From: Actinomycetota bacterium
GTDB lineage: Bacteria > Actinomycetota > Thermoleophilia > Gaiellales > Gaiellaceae
Direction: 5' to 3'
Assembly (NCBI GenBank): GCA_003170995.1
Contig: PMXT01000125.1
Span: forward strand, 1 to 16,426
Length of the DNA: 16,426 nt
Part shown: piece by piece, positions 1-7,606 of the stretch
Position numbering within the stretch: position 1 is the stretch's first letter
Layout of the letters: each line of letters opens with the position of its first letter
The notes under the pieces: generated by a model
Told to the model about the DNA's origin: nothing
The model's input: the letters and a program-made list of their open reading frames with translations, nothing else
The model's database searches: none
Made by a program: the position numbers and the translations under genes

Positions 1-35
1 CTCGAATCAAAAAGAAGCACTCTGATTCGAGTTTT
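1..35 (+). terminator. Hairpin with short T-run at left edge
   Basis: Positions 1-9 and 23-31 are a perfect 9-bp inverted repeat with a 13-nt loop, followed on the plus strand by TTTT at 32-35. The T-run abuts the stop codon (35-37) of the minus-strand sugar transferase. The shape is that of a rho-independent terminator for a plus-strand gene lying to the left of the window. It could also end the minus-strand transcript, because an A/T-rich stretch lies in the loop. The stem may extend beyond base 1. Confidence 0.4.
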
Positions 36-1501
36 CAGGCCGACTGCTTGAAATCGACGGCGGCTCGAAACGTGCGGAGAAGGATCTTCATGTCGAGCCA
101 GAGCGACCAGTTCTCGATGTAGTAGTTGTCCCACTCGACGCGGTCCGAGAGAGTTCTCGCGGCGAAGCGATCGTCTCCTCTGCCGATCCCGTATATCTGA
201 GCCCAGCCGGTGATTCCAGACTTGACGCGGTGGCGATCCTGGTAGCGGTAGATGTTCTGCTCGAAGATCTCGACGAGCTCCGGTCTCTCCGGCCGTGGCC
301 CGATGAGGCTCATCTCGCCTTTGAGCACGTTTATGAGCTGAGGAGTCTCGTCGATCGACATGCTACGAAGGAACGAGCCGAATCGGGTCAAGCGATCGGA
401 ATCCGCACTTACCGCGCCCGCGCGCGGGTCCTCGATCCGCTGCATCGACCGGAACTTGAGTACCTCGAATGTGCGTCCATCGCGACCGACACGAAGCTGG
501 CGGAAGAACAACGGCTTGCCGAGCGAGAGATAGACACCGATCGCCGCGACGAGTAGAAGCGGCGATAGAACAATCAACATCAGAAGGGCCGCCAGGCGGT
601 CGAACGCGTACTTGATCGCGAACTGCCACCCCTTGGGATTCCTCGGGTGTGCCGTCAGAAGTGGGAGCCCGCCGAGATGATCGATCGTCAGGCGGTCGGT
701 CATCTTCTCGAACAGGCGCGGCACCAACGCGACACCGACCCCGAGTTCCTCACCGCGCTTGATCATGCGCAGCAGCACGTCGTTCGGCGCCGTCGAGAAG
801 GTGATGATCACCTGGCCGACTCCGTAATCACGCACAACCTGCTCAAAATCCCAGCTCGCTCCCAGCACCGGCAGGTGCGAGTTCACAGTCATGTCCTGGC
901 GCGGCTCCTTGTCCAGGAAGCCGATAGGCCGTAGGCCCAGCTCGGGATGCTCGAGCAGCCGCTTGGCGGCCGTGTGCCCGACCTTGCCGGCGCCGATGAT
1001 CAGCGTTGGAACGGCCTCGCCCGAACGGCGGGCCTGCGTCTGCGAAAGATCCAGTCCGACCCTTCCGGCGCCGAGATAAACGGCGGAAAAGACGGCCAGC
1101 CGCAGAGTCTCGGCCGCCACGTGCTGCGGCGCCGCGTAGAGCATCACGCGCAGAGTCACGACAGTCATCGTCGCCAGGCCGACGGCGACGACAAGCGAGC
1201 GCACGTCGTCGAGAAGGTCGACCATCAAGCGCTGCGAGTAGGCACCGCGAGAAACGAGAGCGACGATCACAACCAGGGCGAAGGCCGACGGCCACACATA
1301 TCCGCCCGAGGGCACGTGCGCGGCCGGAGAAGCGAGCTTCGAGGCGATTACCGCCGAGCCGATCAGGATGACGTCCAGCCCGAGCCGGCTCAGGCGCCAG
1401 AAGCGATCACTGCGACCGACGACGCCCGCTCTGGCACGAGCCCGTAGCCTCAGCCCGTCGACGGTACCGAGAGTAGACCCATGAGCGACGGTCTCGGTCA
1501 T
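35..1501 (-). CDS. Polyprenyl sugar-phosphate transferase (initiating PGT)
   Basis: This 488-residue membrane protein starts the polysaccharide repeat unit by moving a sugar-1-phosphate from a UDP-sugar to undecaprenyl phosphate at the inner face of the membrane. Hydrophobic segments lie near residues 40-58, 70-86, 100-122 and 132-150. A Rossmann-like domain with the GAGKVG turn follows at about 165-290, then a further membrane helix at 300-327. The C-terminal bacterial sugar transferase domain (about 297-485) carries the family motifs KFRSM (349-353), DETPQLINVLKGEMSLIGPR (384-403) and ITGWAQ (430-435). Length and domain order match the long WbaP/CpsE/TIGR03025-type enzymes. The usual VKPGITGW is VKSGITGW here, a mild change. 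The ATG at 1501 has no clear Shine-Dalgarno sequence. The sugar donor cannot be read from the sequence. It is co-directional with the Ig-like gene upstream, but 321 nt separate them. Confidence 0.95.
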   Translation of the reverse strand: MTETVAHGSTLGTVDGLRLRARARAGVVGRSDRFWRLSRLGLDVILIGSAVIASKLASPAAHVPSGGYVWPSAFALVVIVALVSRGAYSQRLMVDLLDDVRSLVVAVGLATMTVVTLRVMLYAAPQHVAAETLRLAVFSAVYLGAGRVGLDLSQTQARRSGEAVPTLIIGAGKVGHTAAKRLLEHPELGLRPIGFLDKEPRQDMTVNSHLPVLGASWDFEQVVRDYGVGQVIITFSTAPNDVLLRMIKRGEELGVGVALVPRLFEKMTDRLTIDHLGGLPLLTAHPRNPKGWQFAIKYAFDRLAALLMLIVLSPLLLVAAIGVYLSLGKPLFFRQLRVGRDGRTFEVLKFRSMQRIEDPRAGAVSADSDRLTRFGSFLRSMSIDETPQLINVLKGEMSLIGPRPERPELVEIFEQNIYRYQDRHRVKSGITGWAQIYGIGRGDDRFAARTLSDRVEWDNYYIENWSLWLDMKILLRTFRAAVDFKQSA

Positions 1502-1822
1502 AGGACTGAAGGTGGAGTGATGGTCGGGGGAGCCATTTGGGACGGGTTTGCTCGCCCGGCAAGAGGGCGATCGGGGTCCTTAGGTGTCACGTACGGCTGC
1601 AGGCTGAACGCGAGGGGGCACTTCGTATTCAGACTGATCATGGAGACAAAAGCAAGTACCAACACCGATCGACCTCTTTGTTTGCATGCACGTGGCCTAT
1701 CGGCATTTTGCCCGACACTCTGAAACAGCTCCGGTCTTCCCGAGAACGGCGGCCGAGTAAACCTGAGCGAGCTCGCGCCGTGCCAATCGAGACCGGCGAC
1801 TGCCGCCGCAATTCACGCGCGA
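1502..1822. other. Non-coding gap with AT-richer patch and palindromes
   Basis: This gap separates two minus-strand genes and should hold the promoter of the sugar transferase. The stretch from about 1620 to 1720 is clearly less GC-rich than its surroundings. It contains two overlapping palindromes, TGCATGCA (1683-1690) and CACGTG (1689-1694). Plus-strand open frames here have no recognisable product and no coding-like codon bias. I could not settle on a -35/-10 pair. Confidence 0.4.
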
Positions 1823-3406
1823 TCAGTTACCCGAATCGCCGGGTATCAACTCTCCGAACACGTCGTAGATGAGGTTCTCGAACTCGGGAGGAATGCGGCC
1901 GTCGACCGAGGTGTGCTCGCGCAGGTGATAGAGGATCTGGCGCCGCTCCTCTTGGCGCGCGGGGTCCTGGCCGGGAGTCTCCTCCACCAGCTCGCTCAGC
2001 TCCCAGATGTCCCAGCCCCGTGCGGCACGCGAAAAGTTGACGTTGACGACGCGTCCGCCCTCCTCCGCGCCGGAATCCTCCGGCTTGTCTTCGCTTTCCT
2101 GCTCGGCTTCTTCCTGCTCTTCATCGTTGACCGGCTCGACCAGGCGGATGCCCTGCGCAGGCTCCTCCTCGATGAGATCGACCTGCTCTTCCGGCTCGCT
2201 CTCTTGCTTCGGTCCGGATTTTTCCTCTACCTCGGGCTCGGTAGTCGCCTCGGGCTCAGGGTGAGACACGGGTGTTTTCCATGTCCAGGCGACGCTCTTC
2301 TCGCCCTGCTCTTTTGCTTCGGCGGTACCGATCGGCTGGGCTTCGGTACCAACATCCGAATCGGGCTTGTAGCTCGACTCGAGCGCATCGTCGGCTTCGA
2401 CCGAGCTGCTCTCGACGATGTTGGGGTGCACGGCGCCAGGCGACCGGGGACGTTGCCAGTCCCAGTCCGGTACTCGCCCGAAACGACCGGCGGCCGCCGG
2501 CGATAACCGCTGAGCGTTCGGCATCTCGTCTCGAGCCGCGGAGAGCGGGATCGATTCGGGCTCGGAGGCAGGCTCGGGCCTAGACGTCGCCGGCGTCGCG
2601 ATCGTGACGTCGATCGCTTCACTAGCCTCGTTGCCGGCTCGGTCAAACGCCGTCGCCCGTAGCTGGCAGCTCCCCGGGCGACACTCATCGGTTTGCCAGA
2701 ACCCGCGCACCTCGCCCTCTTCGGGCTCCAGCTCGGCCAGCGTCTTCCACTCGTCTTTCTCGCTGTAGCTCAACTCGACTCGCGCCGGTCCGCTCGCGTG
2801 GTCGGTGACGTTGACCACCAGCTCGACCCAGCCTCGGAGGGTCTCACCCTTAGCCGGTCGAGCGATTGTGATCGAGGGCGGCGTGTTGTCGATGATGTAA
2901 GGGCCAAAGCGCTTCGAGCGAACGGACTGGCCTCCGGCCGTGACTGACTCGATCCGCAGCTCGTAGGTGCCATCGACTAGCTGACGGGTGTCAACGGACA
3001 GGTGAAACGGAGCCCGTGTTGTGCCAAGGGCGCGCCAGTTGCTCGAGCCGGTTTCCGCTACCTCGAAGATCATCTGCGTCGAGCGTAGATCCGGTGTGCG
3101 GGCTATCAGGTTGACCTGCCCGCGGAGGAGCCCACCCGGATCGACCAGCTCGGCGGCGACCGGTGCCACGATCGATTCCACGTCAAGCTCACGCGCGGGC
3201 GCCCAGGGCTCTTCTGCGACAGGATCACGTTTTTCGCTCTCTCGGCTAGGAGCGGTCTGTTCGGTAACCGCTCTCTGCTCGTCGGACGGCGATGAGAGTC
3301 CCTCCTCCTCTCGGCCGACCTCCTCGCCTGGCCGAGAGGAGGCCTGAGCGCCCGAGCTTTCGTCGGGAGTCTTCTTGCTCTCGAGTTTCCGCCGGAAAGG
3401 GCTCAT
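1823..3406 (-). CDS. Ig-like domain protein, acidic linker, unknown function
   Basis: I do not recognise this 527-residue protein as a named family. Residues 1-80 are charged and low in complexity. Two Ig/fibronectin-like beta-sandwich segments follow, at about 83-175 and 177-270. The second opens with the DNTPPSITI phrase common in bacterial Ig-like repeats and contains a close Cys pair (C242, C247) and the FDRAGN turn. Residues 275-450 are Pro/Glu-rich and strongly acidic, probably disordered. A compact, probably helical module at about 455-525 (GWDIWELSELVEE to FGELI) closes the chain. There is no signal peptide or membrane segment. The frame upstream of the ATG reaches a stop after about 17 codons with no ATG, GTG or TTG, so a missed N-terminal signal is unlikely. 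Ig-like domains normally work outside the cell, so either export is unconventional or the protein is cytoplasmic. Its place beside the initiating transferase suggests a role in assembly or its control, which is inference only. Confidence 0.85.
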   Translation of the reverse strand: MSPFRRKLESKKTPDESSGAQASSRPGEEVGREEEGLSSPSDEQRAVTEQTAPSRESEKRDPVAEEPWAPARELDVESIVAPVAAELVDPGGLLRGQVNLIARTPDLRSTQMIFEVAETGSSNWRALGTTRAPFHLSVDTRQLVDGTYELRIESVTAGGQSVRSKRFGPYIIDNTPPSITIARPAKGETLRGWVELVVNVTDHASGPARVELSYSEKDEWKTLAELEPEEGEVRGFWQTDECRPGSCQLRATAFDRAGNEASEAIDVTIATPATSRPEPASEPESIPLSAARDEMPNAQRLSPAAAGRFGRVPDWDWQRPRSPGAVHPNIVESSSVEADDALESSYKPDSDVGTEAQPIGTAEAKEQGEKSVAWTWKTPVSHPEPEATTEPEVEEKSGPKQESEPEEQVDLIEEEPAQGIRLVEPVNDEEQEEAEQESEDKPEDSGAEEGGRVVNVNFSRAARGWDIWELSELVEETPGQDPARQEERRQILYHLREHTSVDGRIPPEFENLIYDVFGELIPGDSGN

Positions 3407-3667
3407 GGCGAATCGTCCAGGAGAGTTCGACAGGCGCCGTGCCCATGCCTCCCTCGAGATTCATTATCGGGCCTACGAAGACGGATCGCCTCCCTACCCG
3501 CCCGGCGACTCACACAGAAGCGGCCCACATCGTCGAAGTGAACTCTCGAGCGCAGGGGAAACGGTCCGCCTCGGTCACATCGAGCCACCCGAGACTATTG
3601 CTCGAAAGGCCGAAATGGCTCACGCTCCAGATCTGAGCACCGAGTAGCAACCCGCCGTTGATCCGGT

Positions 3668-3673
3668 TAGCAT
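3668..3673 (+). promoter_or_regulatory. Possible -10 element (TAGCAT)
   Basis: TAGCAT fits the actinobacterial TANNNT -10 pattern and lies 34 nt upstream of the GT4 start at 3708. That would give a leader of about 28 nt, enough for the ribosome site GGGGAGG at 3697-3703. No good -35 hexamer is visible 16-18 nt upstream, so this is a weak call. Confidence 0.25.
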
Positions 3674-3696
3674 CGCCAAGGACCGGCCAAGGCTCA

Positions 3697-3703
3697 GGGG
3701 AGG
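3697..3703 (+). promoter_or_regulatory. Ribosome binding site of GT4 gene
   Basis: GGGGAGG lies four bases before the ATG at 3708. It is one of the two best Shine-Dalgarno matches in the window and fixes this start codon. Confidence 0.7.
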
Positions 3704-3707
3704 CACG

Positions 3708-4826
3708 ATGAACTCGCTCGTTGTGATGCCGTTCACGCCCAACACGCGTAGCGGCCGCGGTAATCGCACCACCGGCATCATCCGCGCTTTGGCTCTGCTC
3801 GGCAGGGTCGAGGTTGTCTACGTCGGACTCGACGACGCCAAGCCCGACAGCGCGCTCGTCGCGAATTCGGCGATCAAATTGCGAAGGATCTCTCCATCGC
3901 GCGGAGTGAAGCGCGCCCTCCTCTTCCGCAAAGCAAGGGCACGAGGAGTGCCGAGGGGTTTCGCAAGCAATCTGTCCTGCGAGCTTCTCGAGGCGCTGGC
4001 TGGTAGGAAGAAAGAGGGCTTCGACCGAGTTGTGGCCGACAGCCCGACCGCCGCGTCAGCCCTGCTCCTACTCGGCAAGAAGCGACCGATCTACTACAAC
4101 GCCCACAACCTCGAATCGGCGATGAGCGCTGATCTCGAGGGCTGGAGTAAGGAAGACCTGAATGAGCTCGTTCACTTCGAGCGCTCTCTACTCGAGACGG
4201 CATACGAGGCCTGGCTGCCCAGCAATCGCGATCTGAGCGGAGCAGCCAAACTGGCGCCCGAGGCTCGACTCCGTCTCGTACCCAACGTCGTCGATGTGGC
4301 CTCGATCACGCCCGTGCGCGCGCCCGAGAGCCAGGGTGCTCTCTTTGTCGCCGACTTCAGCTACAAGCACAACAGGCGCTCTGCCCGCTTCCTTATCACC
4401 GACGTGATGCCGAGGGTCTGGAAGCAGCTTCCACAGGCCCGCTTGATGTTGGTCGGACGCCGGCTAGCGCTGACTAGAGAGCTCGATCCACGCATCGAGG
4501 TGCGCGATTTCGTCGAGGATCTGCCCGGCGTCTACGCCGCGGCCGGTTGCGCGCTTGTGCCGCTACTCGAAAGCCGCGGCTCGCCGCTCAAGCTGATCGA
4601 GGCCATGGCTTACGGTTTACCGATCGTGGCAACGCCGTTTGCCGCGGGTGGCATAGACGGGCTCGAAAGTGACGTTCACTACCTGGAGGGCGAGGAGGCG
4701 GATGGATTTGCCGCCGCGGTTGTCCGCGCGCTCAGCGGCAGGGCTAGCACTATCGGCGCCGCGGCACGCAAGCTGGCCGAGAGCGAGTTCTCGATCGAGG
4801 CGCTTTCACGACGCCTCGCCGAGTGA
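3708..4826 (+). CDS. GT4-type glycosyltransferase (GT-B fold)
   Basis: A 372-residue cytoplasmic glycosyltransferase that probably adds one sugar of the lipid-linked repeat unit. The N-terminal acceptor half (about 1-195) has NAHNLES (131-137) and ends at LVPNVVD (190-196). The C-terminal donor half (about 205-345) has the ADFSYKHN (215-222), MLVGRR (247-252) and DFVEDLPGVY (267-276) phrases. It also has the nucleotide-sugar loop around ESRGSPLKLIEAMAYGLP (288-305). The acidic pair E288/E298 is spaced wider than the classical E-x7-E, but the GSPLK-IEA arrangement is typical of one GT4 branch. Length is normal. It is divergent from the Ig-like gene and convergent with lysS, so it is probably transcribed alone. 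The sugar and linkage cannot be predicted. Confidence 0.92.
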   Translation: MNSLVVMPFTPNTRSGRGNRTTGIIRALALLGRVEVVYVGLDDAKPDSALVANSAIKLRRISPSRGVKRALLFRKARARGVPRGFASNLSCELLEALAGRKKEGFDRVVADSPTAASALLLLGKKRPIYYNAHNLESAMSADLEGWSKEDLNELVHFERSLLETAYEAWLPSNRDLSGAAKLAPEARLRLVPNVVDVASITPVRAPESQGALFVADFSYKHNRRSARFLITDVMPRVWKQLPQARLMLVGRRLALTRELDPRIEVRDFVEDLPGVYAAAGCALVPLLESRGSPLKLIEAMAYGLPIVATPFAAGGIDGLESDVHYLEGEEADGFAAAVVRALSGRASTIGAAARKLAESEFSIEALSRRLAE

Positions 4827-4831
4827 GGCCA

Positions 4832-4860
4832 GGGGAGCGCCGGAGGGTTACCGCCTCCCC
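4832..4860 (+). terminator. GC-rich hairpin after GT4 gene
   Basis: GGGGAG (4832-4837) pairs with CTCCCC (4855-4860), and CGG/CCG (4841-4843 with 4851-4853) can extend the stem inside the loop. It begins six bases after the stop codon, in the 170-nt gap between convergent genes. There is no T-run, as in many high-GC terminators. The rest of the gap up to 4996 shows only a small bulged hairpin at 4981-4997 next to the lysS stop. Confidence 0.35.
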
Positions 4861-4996
4861 ACCCGCGAGCTCGAAGCGACCCCGAACACGGAGGTGTTTA
4901 TCGGACACAGGCTGATCGCCGGTCGGGCGGGAAAAGATCACGCGAGCCAGCCCGGCAGTTGATGCGCGCCGCACAGCTCGGACGCGATTTCGCCGT

Positions 4997-6373
4997 CTAG
5001 ATACCGCGTAGAGTCGGGAAGAGAACGACGTCGCGAATAGTCTCTCGGCCGCTGAGCACCATCGCCAGGCGGTCGATACCGAGCCCGAGTCCTCCGGTCG
5101 GAGGCATACCGTAGGAGAGGGCCTCGACGTAGTCCGGATCGCCCTCCTCGGCAAGAGCGTCGCCGGCCTCGCGCTCCGACTGCTGCATCGAGAAGCGCTC
5201 AGCCTGTTCGGCGGCGTCGTTGATCTCGCTGAAGGCGTTGCCTAGCTCCATGCCGCCGACGAAGTACTCGAAGCGTTCCACCAGGGTGGGGTCGTCATCA
5301 GTCGTGCGCGCGAACGGAGAGAGCTCGATCGGATAGTCGTGCAGGATCGTCGGTTGAACTAGCGTGGGCTCGATAAAGGCCGAGAGGGCGTGATCGATGA
5401 GTTGCGCACAGGTGTGATCGTGACTGACGTCGACGTCGCGAGCCTCGAGCCGGCGCCGGAGCTCGGCCTCGTCGCGCGTCCAGAGTCCCTCGGCCTCGAG
5501 CGCGTCGGGCAGCCGTAGCCTGCGCCAAGGCGCCGCCAGATCGATCTCGGCGTCCCGAAAAGTCACCTTGGTGGTACCGATCACCTCGAGTGCCACAGCC
5601 TCGACGAGCTTCTCGATCCTGGCCATCGTGTCGCGGTAGTCGGCGTAGGCTTCGTACCACTCGAGCATCGTGAATTCCGGCTGGTGCTTGTAGGAGACGC
5701 CCTCGTTGCGGAAGTCCTTGCCGATCTCGTAGACGCGCTCCAGGCCACCCACGATCAGGCGCTTGAGGTAAAGCTCGGTCGCGATCCGCAGGTAGAAGTC
5801 TTGGTCGAGCTCGTTGTGGTGAGTCACGAAAGGACGAGCGAAGGCGCCACCATAGCTCGGCTGCAAGACCGGTGTTTCGACCTCCACGAACCCTTGCTCG
5901 TCAAGCGCTCGACGGATGGCCGCCACCATGCGCGAACGCGTGATCGCGTCCCGGCGTGACTCCTCGTTCACGAGCAGGTCGAGGTAGCGCTTACGGAAGC
6001 GCGTCTCCACGTCGGTGAGGCCGTGGTAGACGTCGGGAAGCGGCAGCCGGATCTTGGCCAGGAGTTCGATCCCCTCGACGTAGAGCGAGGGCTCACCGCG
6101 TTTCGTCTTCATCGGCCGTCCGCTCACCCCGACGATGTCACCGAGATCGAAGTCGAGCTCACCGACGGCCTTCTGCTCACAGAAGAGCTGGAGCTCACCT
6201 GAGCGATCGACGAGATCGAGGAAGGTCAGCTTGCCGAACTCGCGCCGACCGAGTACGCGTCCGGCAAGACGGCGGATCTCATCGAGTCGGTTCCCCGGCT
6301 CGAGCGAATCGGCCTCGGCACGAACAACCGCAATCTCCTCGCGGTCGGGAAATCGCTTCGGTAGCTGAGACAT
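4997..6373 (-). CDS. lysS: Lysyl-tRNA synthetase, class II
   Basis: This 458-residue cytoplasmic enzyme charges tRNA-Lys with lysine using ATP. An N-terminal OB-fold anticodon-binding domain spans about 35-110 (FGKLTFLDLVDRSGELQLF). The class II catalytic core follows: the motif 1 region with GFVEVETPVLQP (161-172) and YGGAFARPFVTHHN (174-187); motif 2 with ERVYEIGKDFRNEGVSYKHQ (212-231) and PEFTMLEWYEAY (232-243); a lysine-site region, GGMELGNAFSEIND (373-386); and motif 3, GLGLGIDRLAMVLSG (428-442) plus TIRDVVLFPTLR (445-456). The chain is shorter than the E. coli enzyme mainly at the N-terminus. The open frame continues 20 codons upstream to 6433, but that extension is Cys/Arg-rich and unlike the family, so I start at the ATG at 6373. 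No Shine-Dalgarno sequence precedes it, and a -10-like TAAACT sits where a leaderless transcript would need it. A housekeeping gene inside a polysaccharide locus is unexpected. Confidence 0.97.
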   Translation of the reverse strand: MSQLPKRFPDREEIAVVRAEADSLEPGNRLDEIRRLAGRVLGRREFGKLTFLDLVDRSGELQLFCEQKAVGELDFDLGDIVGVSGRPMKTKRGEPSLYVEGIELLAKIRLPLPDVYHGLTDVETRFRKRYLDLLVNEESRRDAITRSRMVAAIRRALDEQGFVEVETPVLQPSYGGAFARPFVTHHNELDQDFYLRIATELYLKRLIVGGLERVYEIGKDFRNEGVSYKHQPEFTMLEWYEAYADYRDTMARIEKLVEAVALEVIGTTKVTFRDAEIDLAAPWRRLRLPDALEAEGLWTRDEAELRRRLEARDVDVSHDHTCAQLIDHALSAFIEPTLVQPTILHDYPIELSPFARTTDDDPTLVERFEYFVGGMELGNAFSEINDAAEQAERFSMQQSEREAGDALAEEGDPDYVEALSYGMPPTGGLGLGIDRLAMVLSGRETIRDVVLFPTLRGI

Positions 6374-6381
6374 CGTGCAGC

Positions 6382-6387
6382 AGTTTA
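6382..6387 (-). promoter_or_regulatory. Possible -10 element for leaderless lysS
   Basis: On the minus strand TAAACT (TANNNT pattern) ends eight bases before the lysS ATG at 6373. With no ribosome site visible, transcription could begin at or just before the ATG, as is common in actinobacteria. No -35 match was found, and an eight-base gap is at the long end for this arrangement. Confidence 0.3.
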
Positions 6388-6451
6388 CGGATGAGCAGAG
6401 ACAGAGCCGGCGTCTAGCCAACTCGACCAGCAACCACTTCTCGGGTGACGA

Positions 6452-7597
6452 GTGCCAGATACGCTCCCCGGCGTGAGAAACCGATCCGAACGCCCACGTT
6501 TGCTGATCGTGATCACCCTGGCCGAGATCGGCGGCGCCCAGACCTACGTCGCCGGACTGCTACCGGCGCTTTCCCGCTCTTTCGAGGTCACTGTCGCCGC
6601 CTGGGGCCCGGGGCCGCTGATCGACGCCTGTCGCGCCAACGGCGTCTCCTTCGTGCCACTCCGTTTCGTTCGGCGGCCGCTGAATCCCGTCTATGACTTG
6701 CTCGGGTTCTTCGAGCTGCTCGGACTCATGCGCCGCCTACGACCCAAGATCGTGCACGCGAACAGCTCGAAGGCCGGTGTTCTGGCACGACTAGCGGCCG
6801 CCGCAGCCCGTGTACCGATTCGGATCTTCACCGTTCACGGCTGGGCGTTCAAGGCGCACGAGGGCTTCGCCGCGCGTCTGTACCTCACTGCCGATCGCCT
6901 GATGCGTCCGTTGACGACGATGACGATCTGCGTATCCGAGAACGAGCGATCCGCCGGGCTGGCGATGCGAACCTGCTCGAGCGCCCGGACGACGGTGATC
7001 AAGAACGCCGTCGAGCTACAGGAGGCTCGCCCGGATCTCGCAACCGAGCCTCCACTCGTGCTGAGCGTGGGCCGCCTCAAGGCACCGAAGGATTTCTGGA
7101 CGCTCGTGCGCGCGCTGGCTTCACTACCCAGCGGTCGCTGCCGGCTTCGGATCGCGGGCGACGGTCCTGAACGTGCCGCGCTGAGCGAAGAGATACACCG
7201 CCTCCAACTCGACGGCGCAGTTGAGCTGCTGGGCAACCGTGACGACATCGGCGAGCTGCTCCGAGAGGCGCAACTCTTCGTTCTCTCGAGCCGCTCGGAA
7301 GGGTTGCCGATGTCTGTGCTCGAGGCGATGGCCTCGGGTGTCCCCGTTGTCGCCTCGTCTGTCGGTGGAATACCTGAGCTCGTTATAGACGAGGAGACCG
7401 GGCTCCTCGTCGAGCCGGGAGATCCCCAGGCGCTTGCTAAAGCAATAGCCCAAATGCTCGACGACCGAGAGCTGCGGCACAGATTCGGAATGGCCGGTCG
7501 CGAGCGAGCGCGAGAGCTCTTCGATCCGAAGCGCTGGTGTCGTGAACACGTTGACCTCTACAAACGGCTACTGAGCGAACGCGAGGCCAGAGACTAA
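6452..7597 (+). CDS. GT4 family glycosyltransferase (GT-B fold)
   Basis: A 381-residue glycosyltransferase, probably adding a sugar to the lipid-linked repeat unit on the cytoplasmic side. The acceptor half begins with LLIVITLAEIGGAQTYV (17-33), the glycine-rich loop of GT4 enzymes, and holds VHANSSKAGVLARLAA (101-116) and TVHGWAF (127-133). The donor half has LSVGRLKAPKDF (204-215), RIAGDGPER (233-241) and SEGLPMSVLEAMASG (282-296). E283 and E291 form the classical E-x7-E pair that contacts the nucleotide sugar. The start is GTG at 6452 with a weak GGTGA ahead of it; an in-frame GTG at 6473 is the alternative and would not affect the fold. It is divergent from lysS by 78 nt, and its stop lies 9 nt from the stop of the convergent GT2 gene. 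Donor and acceptor are unknown. Confidence 0.94.
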   Translation: MPDTLPGVRNRSERPRLLIVITLAEIGGAQTYVAGLLPALSRSFEVTVAAWGPGPLIDACRANGVSFVPLRFVRRPLNPVYDLLGFFELLGLMRRLRPKIVHANSSKAGVLARLAAAAARVPIRIFTVHGWAFKAHEGFAARLYLTADRLMRPLTTMTICVSENERSAGLAMRTCSSARTTVIKNAVELQEARPDLATEPPLVLSVGRLKAPKDFWTLVRALASLPSGRCRLRIAGDGPERAALSEEIHRLQLDGAVELLGNRDDIGELLREAQLFVLSSRSEGLPMSVLEAMASGVPVVASSVGGIPELVIDEETGLLVEPGDPQALAKAIAQMLDDRELRHRFGMAGRERARELFDPKRWCREHVDLYKRLLSEREARD

Positions 7598-7606
7598 CAA
7601 CGGCGT

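Larger units (their letters stand above)
3407..3707. other. Divergent intergenic region
   Basis: This 301-nt gap lies between the divergent Ig-like gene and the first GT4 gene and must carry start signals for both. A plus-strand open frame of 80 codons (3405-3647) begins at the same CATG palindrome (3404-3407) that gives the Ig-like gene its start. Its third-position G/C is near 58 per cent by hand count, well below the roughly 80 per cent I counted at the start of the next gene, so I do not call it. No hairpin or RNA gene stands out. Confidence 0.4.

Noticed and set aside
1502..1822. Plus-strand open frames in the gap before the sugar transferase
   Set aside because: No recognisable product, no ribosome site, and codon use unlike the neighbouring genes.
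3405..3647. 80-codon plus-strand open frame sharing a CATG start with the Ig-like gene
   Set aside because: Third-position G/C is much lower than in the true genes, the product is unrecognisable, and the ribosome site is too close to the start. It could be reopened if conserved in relatives.
6374..6433. 20-residue N-terminal extension of lysS
   Set aside because: It is Cys/Arg-rich and unlike other lysyl-tRNA synthetases; the ATG at 6373 gives the normal family start.
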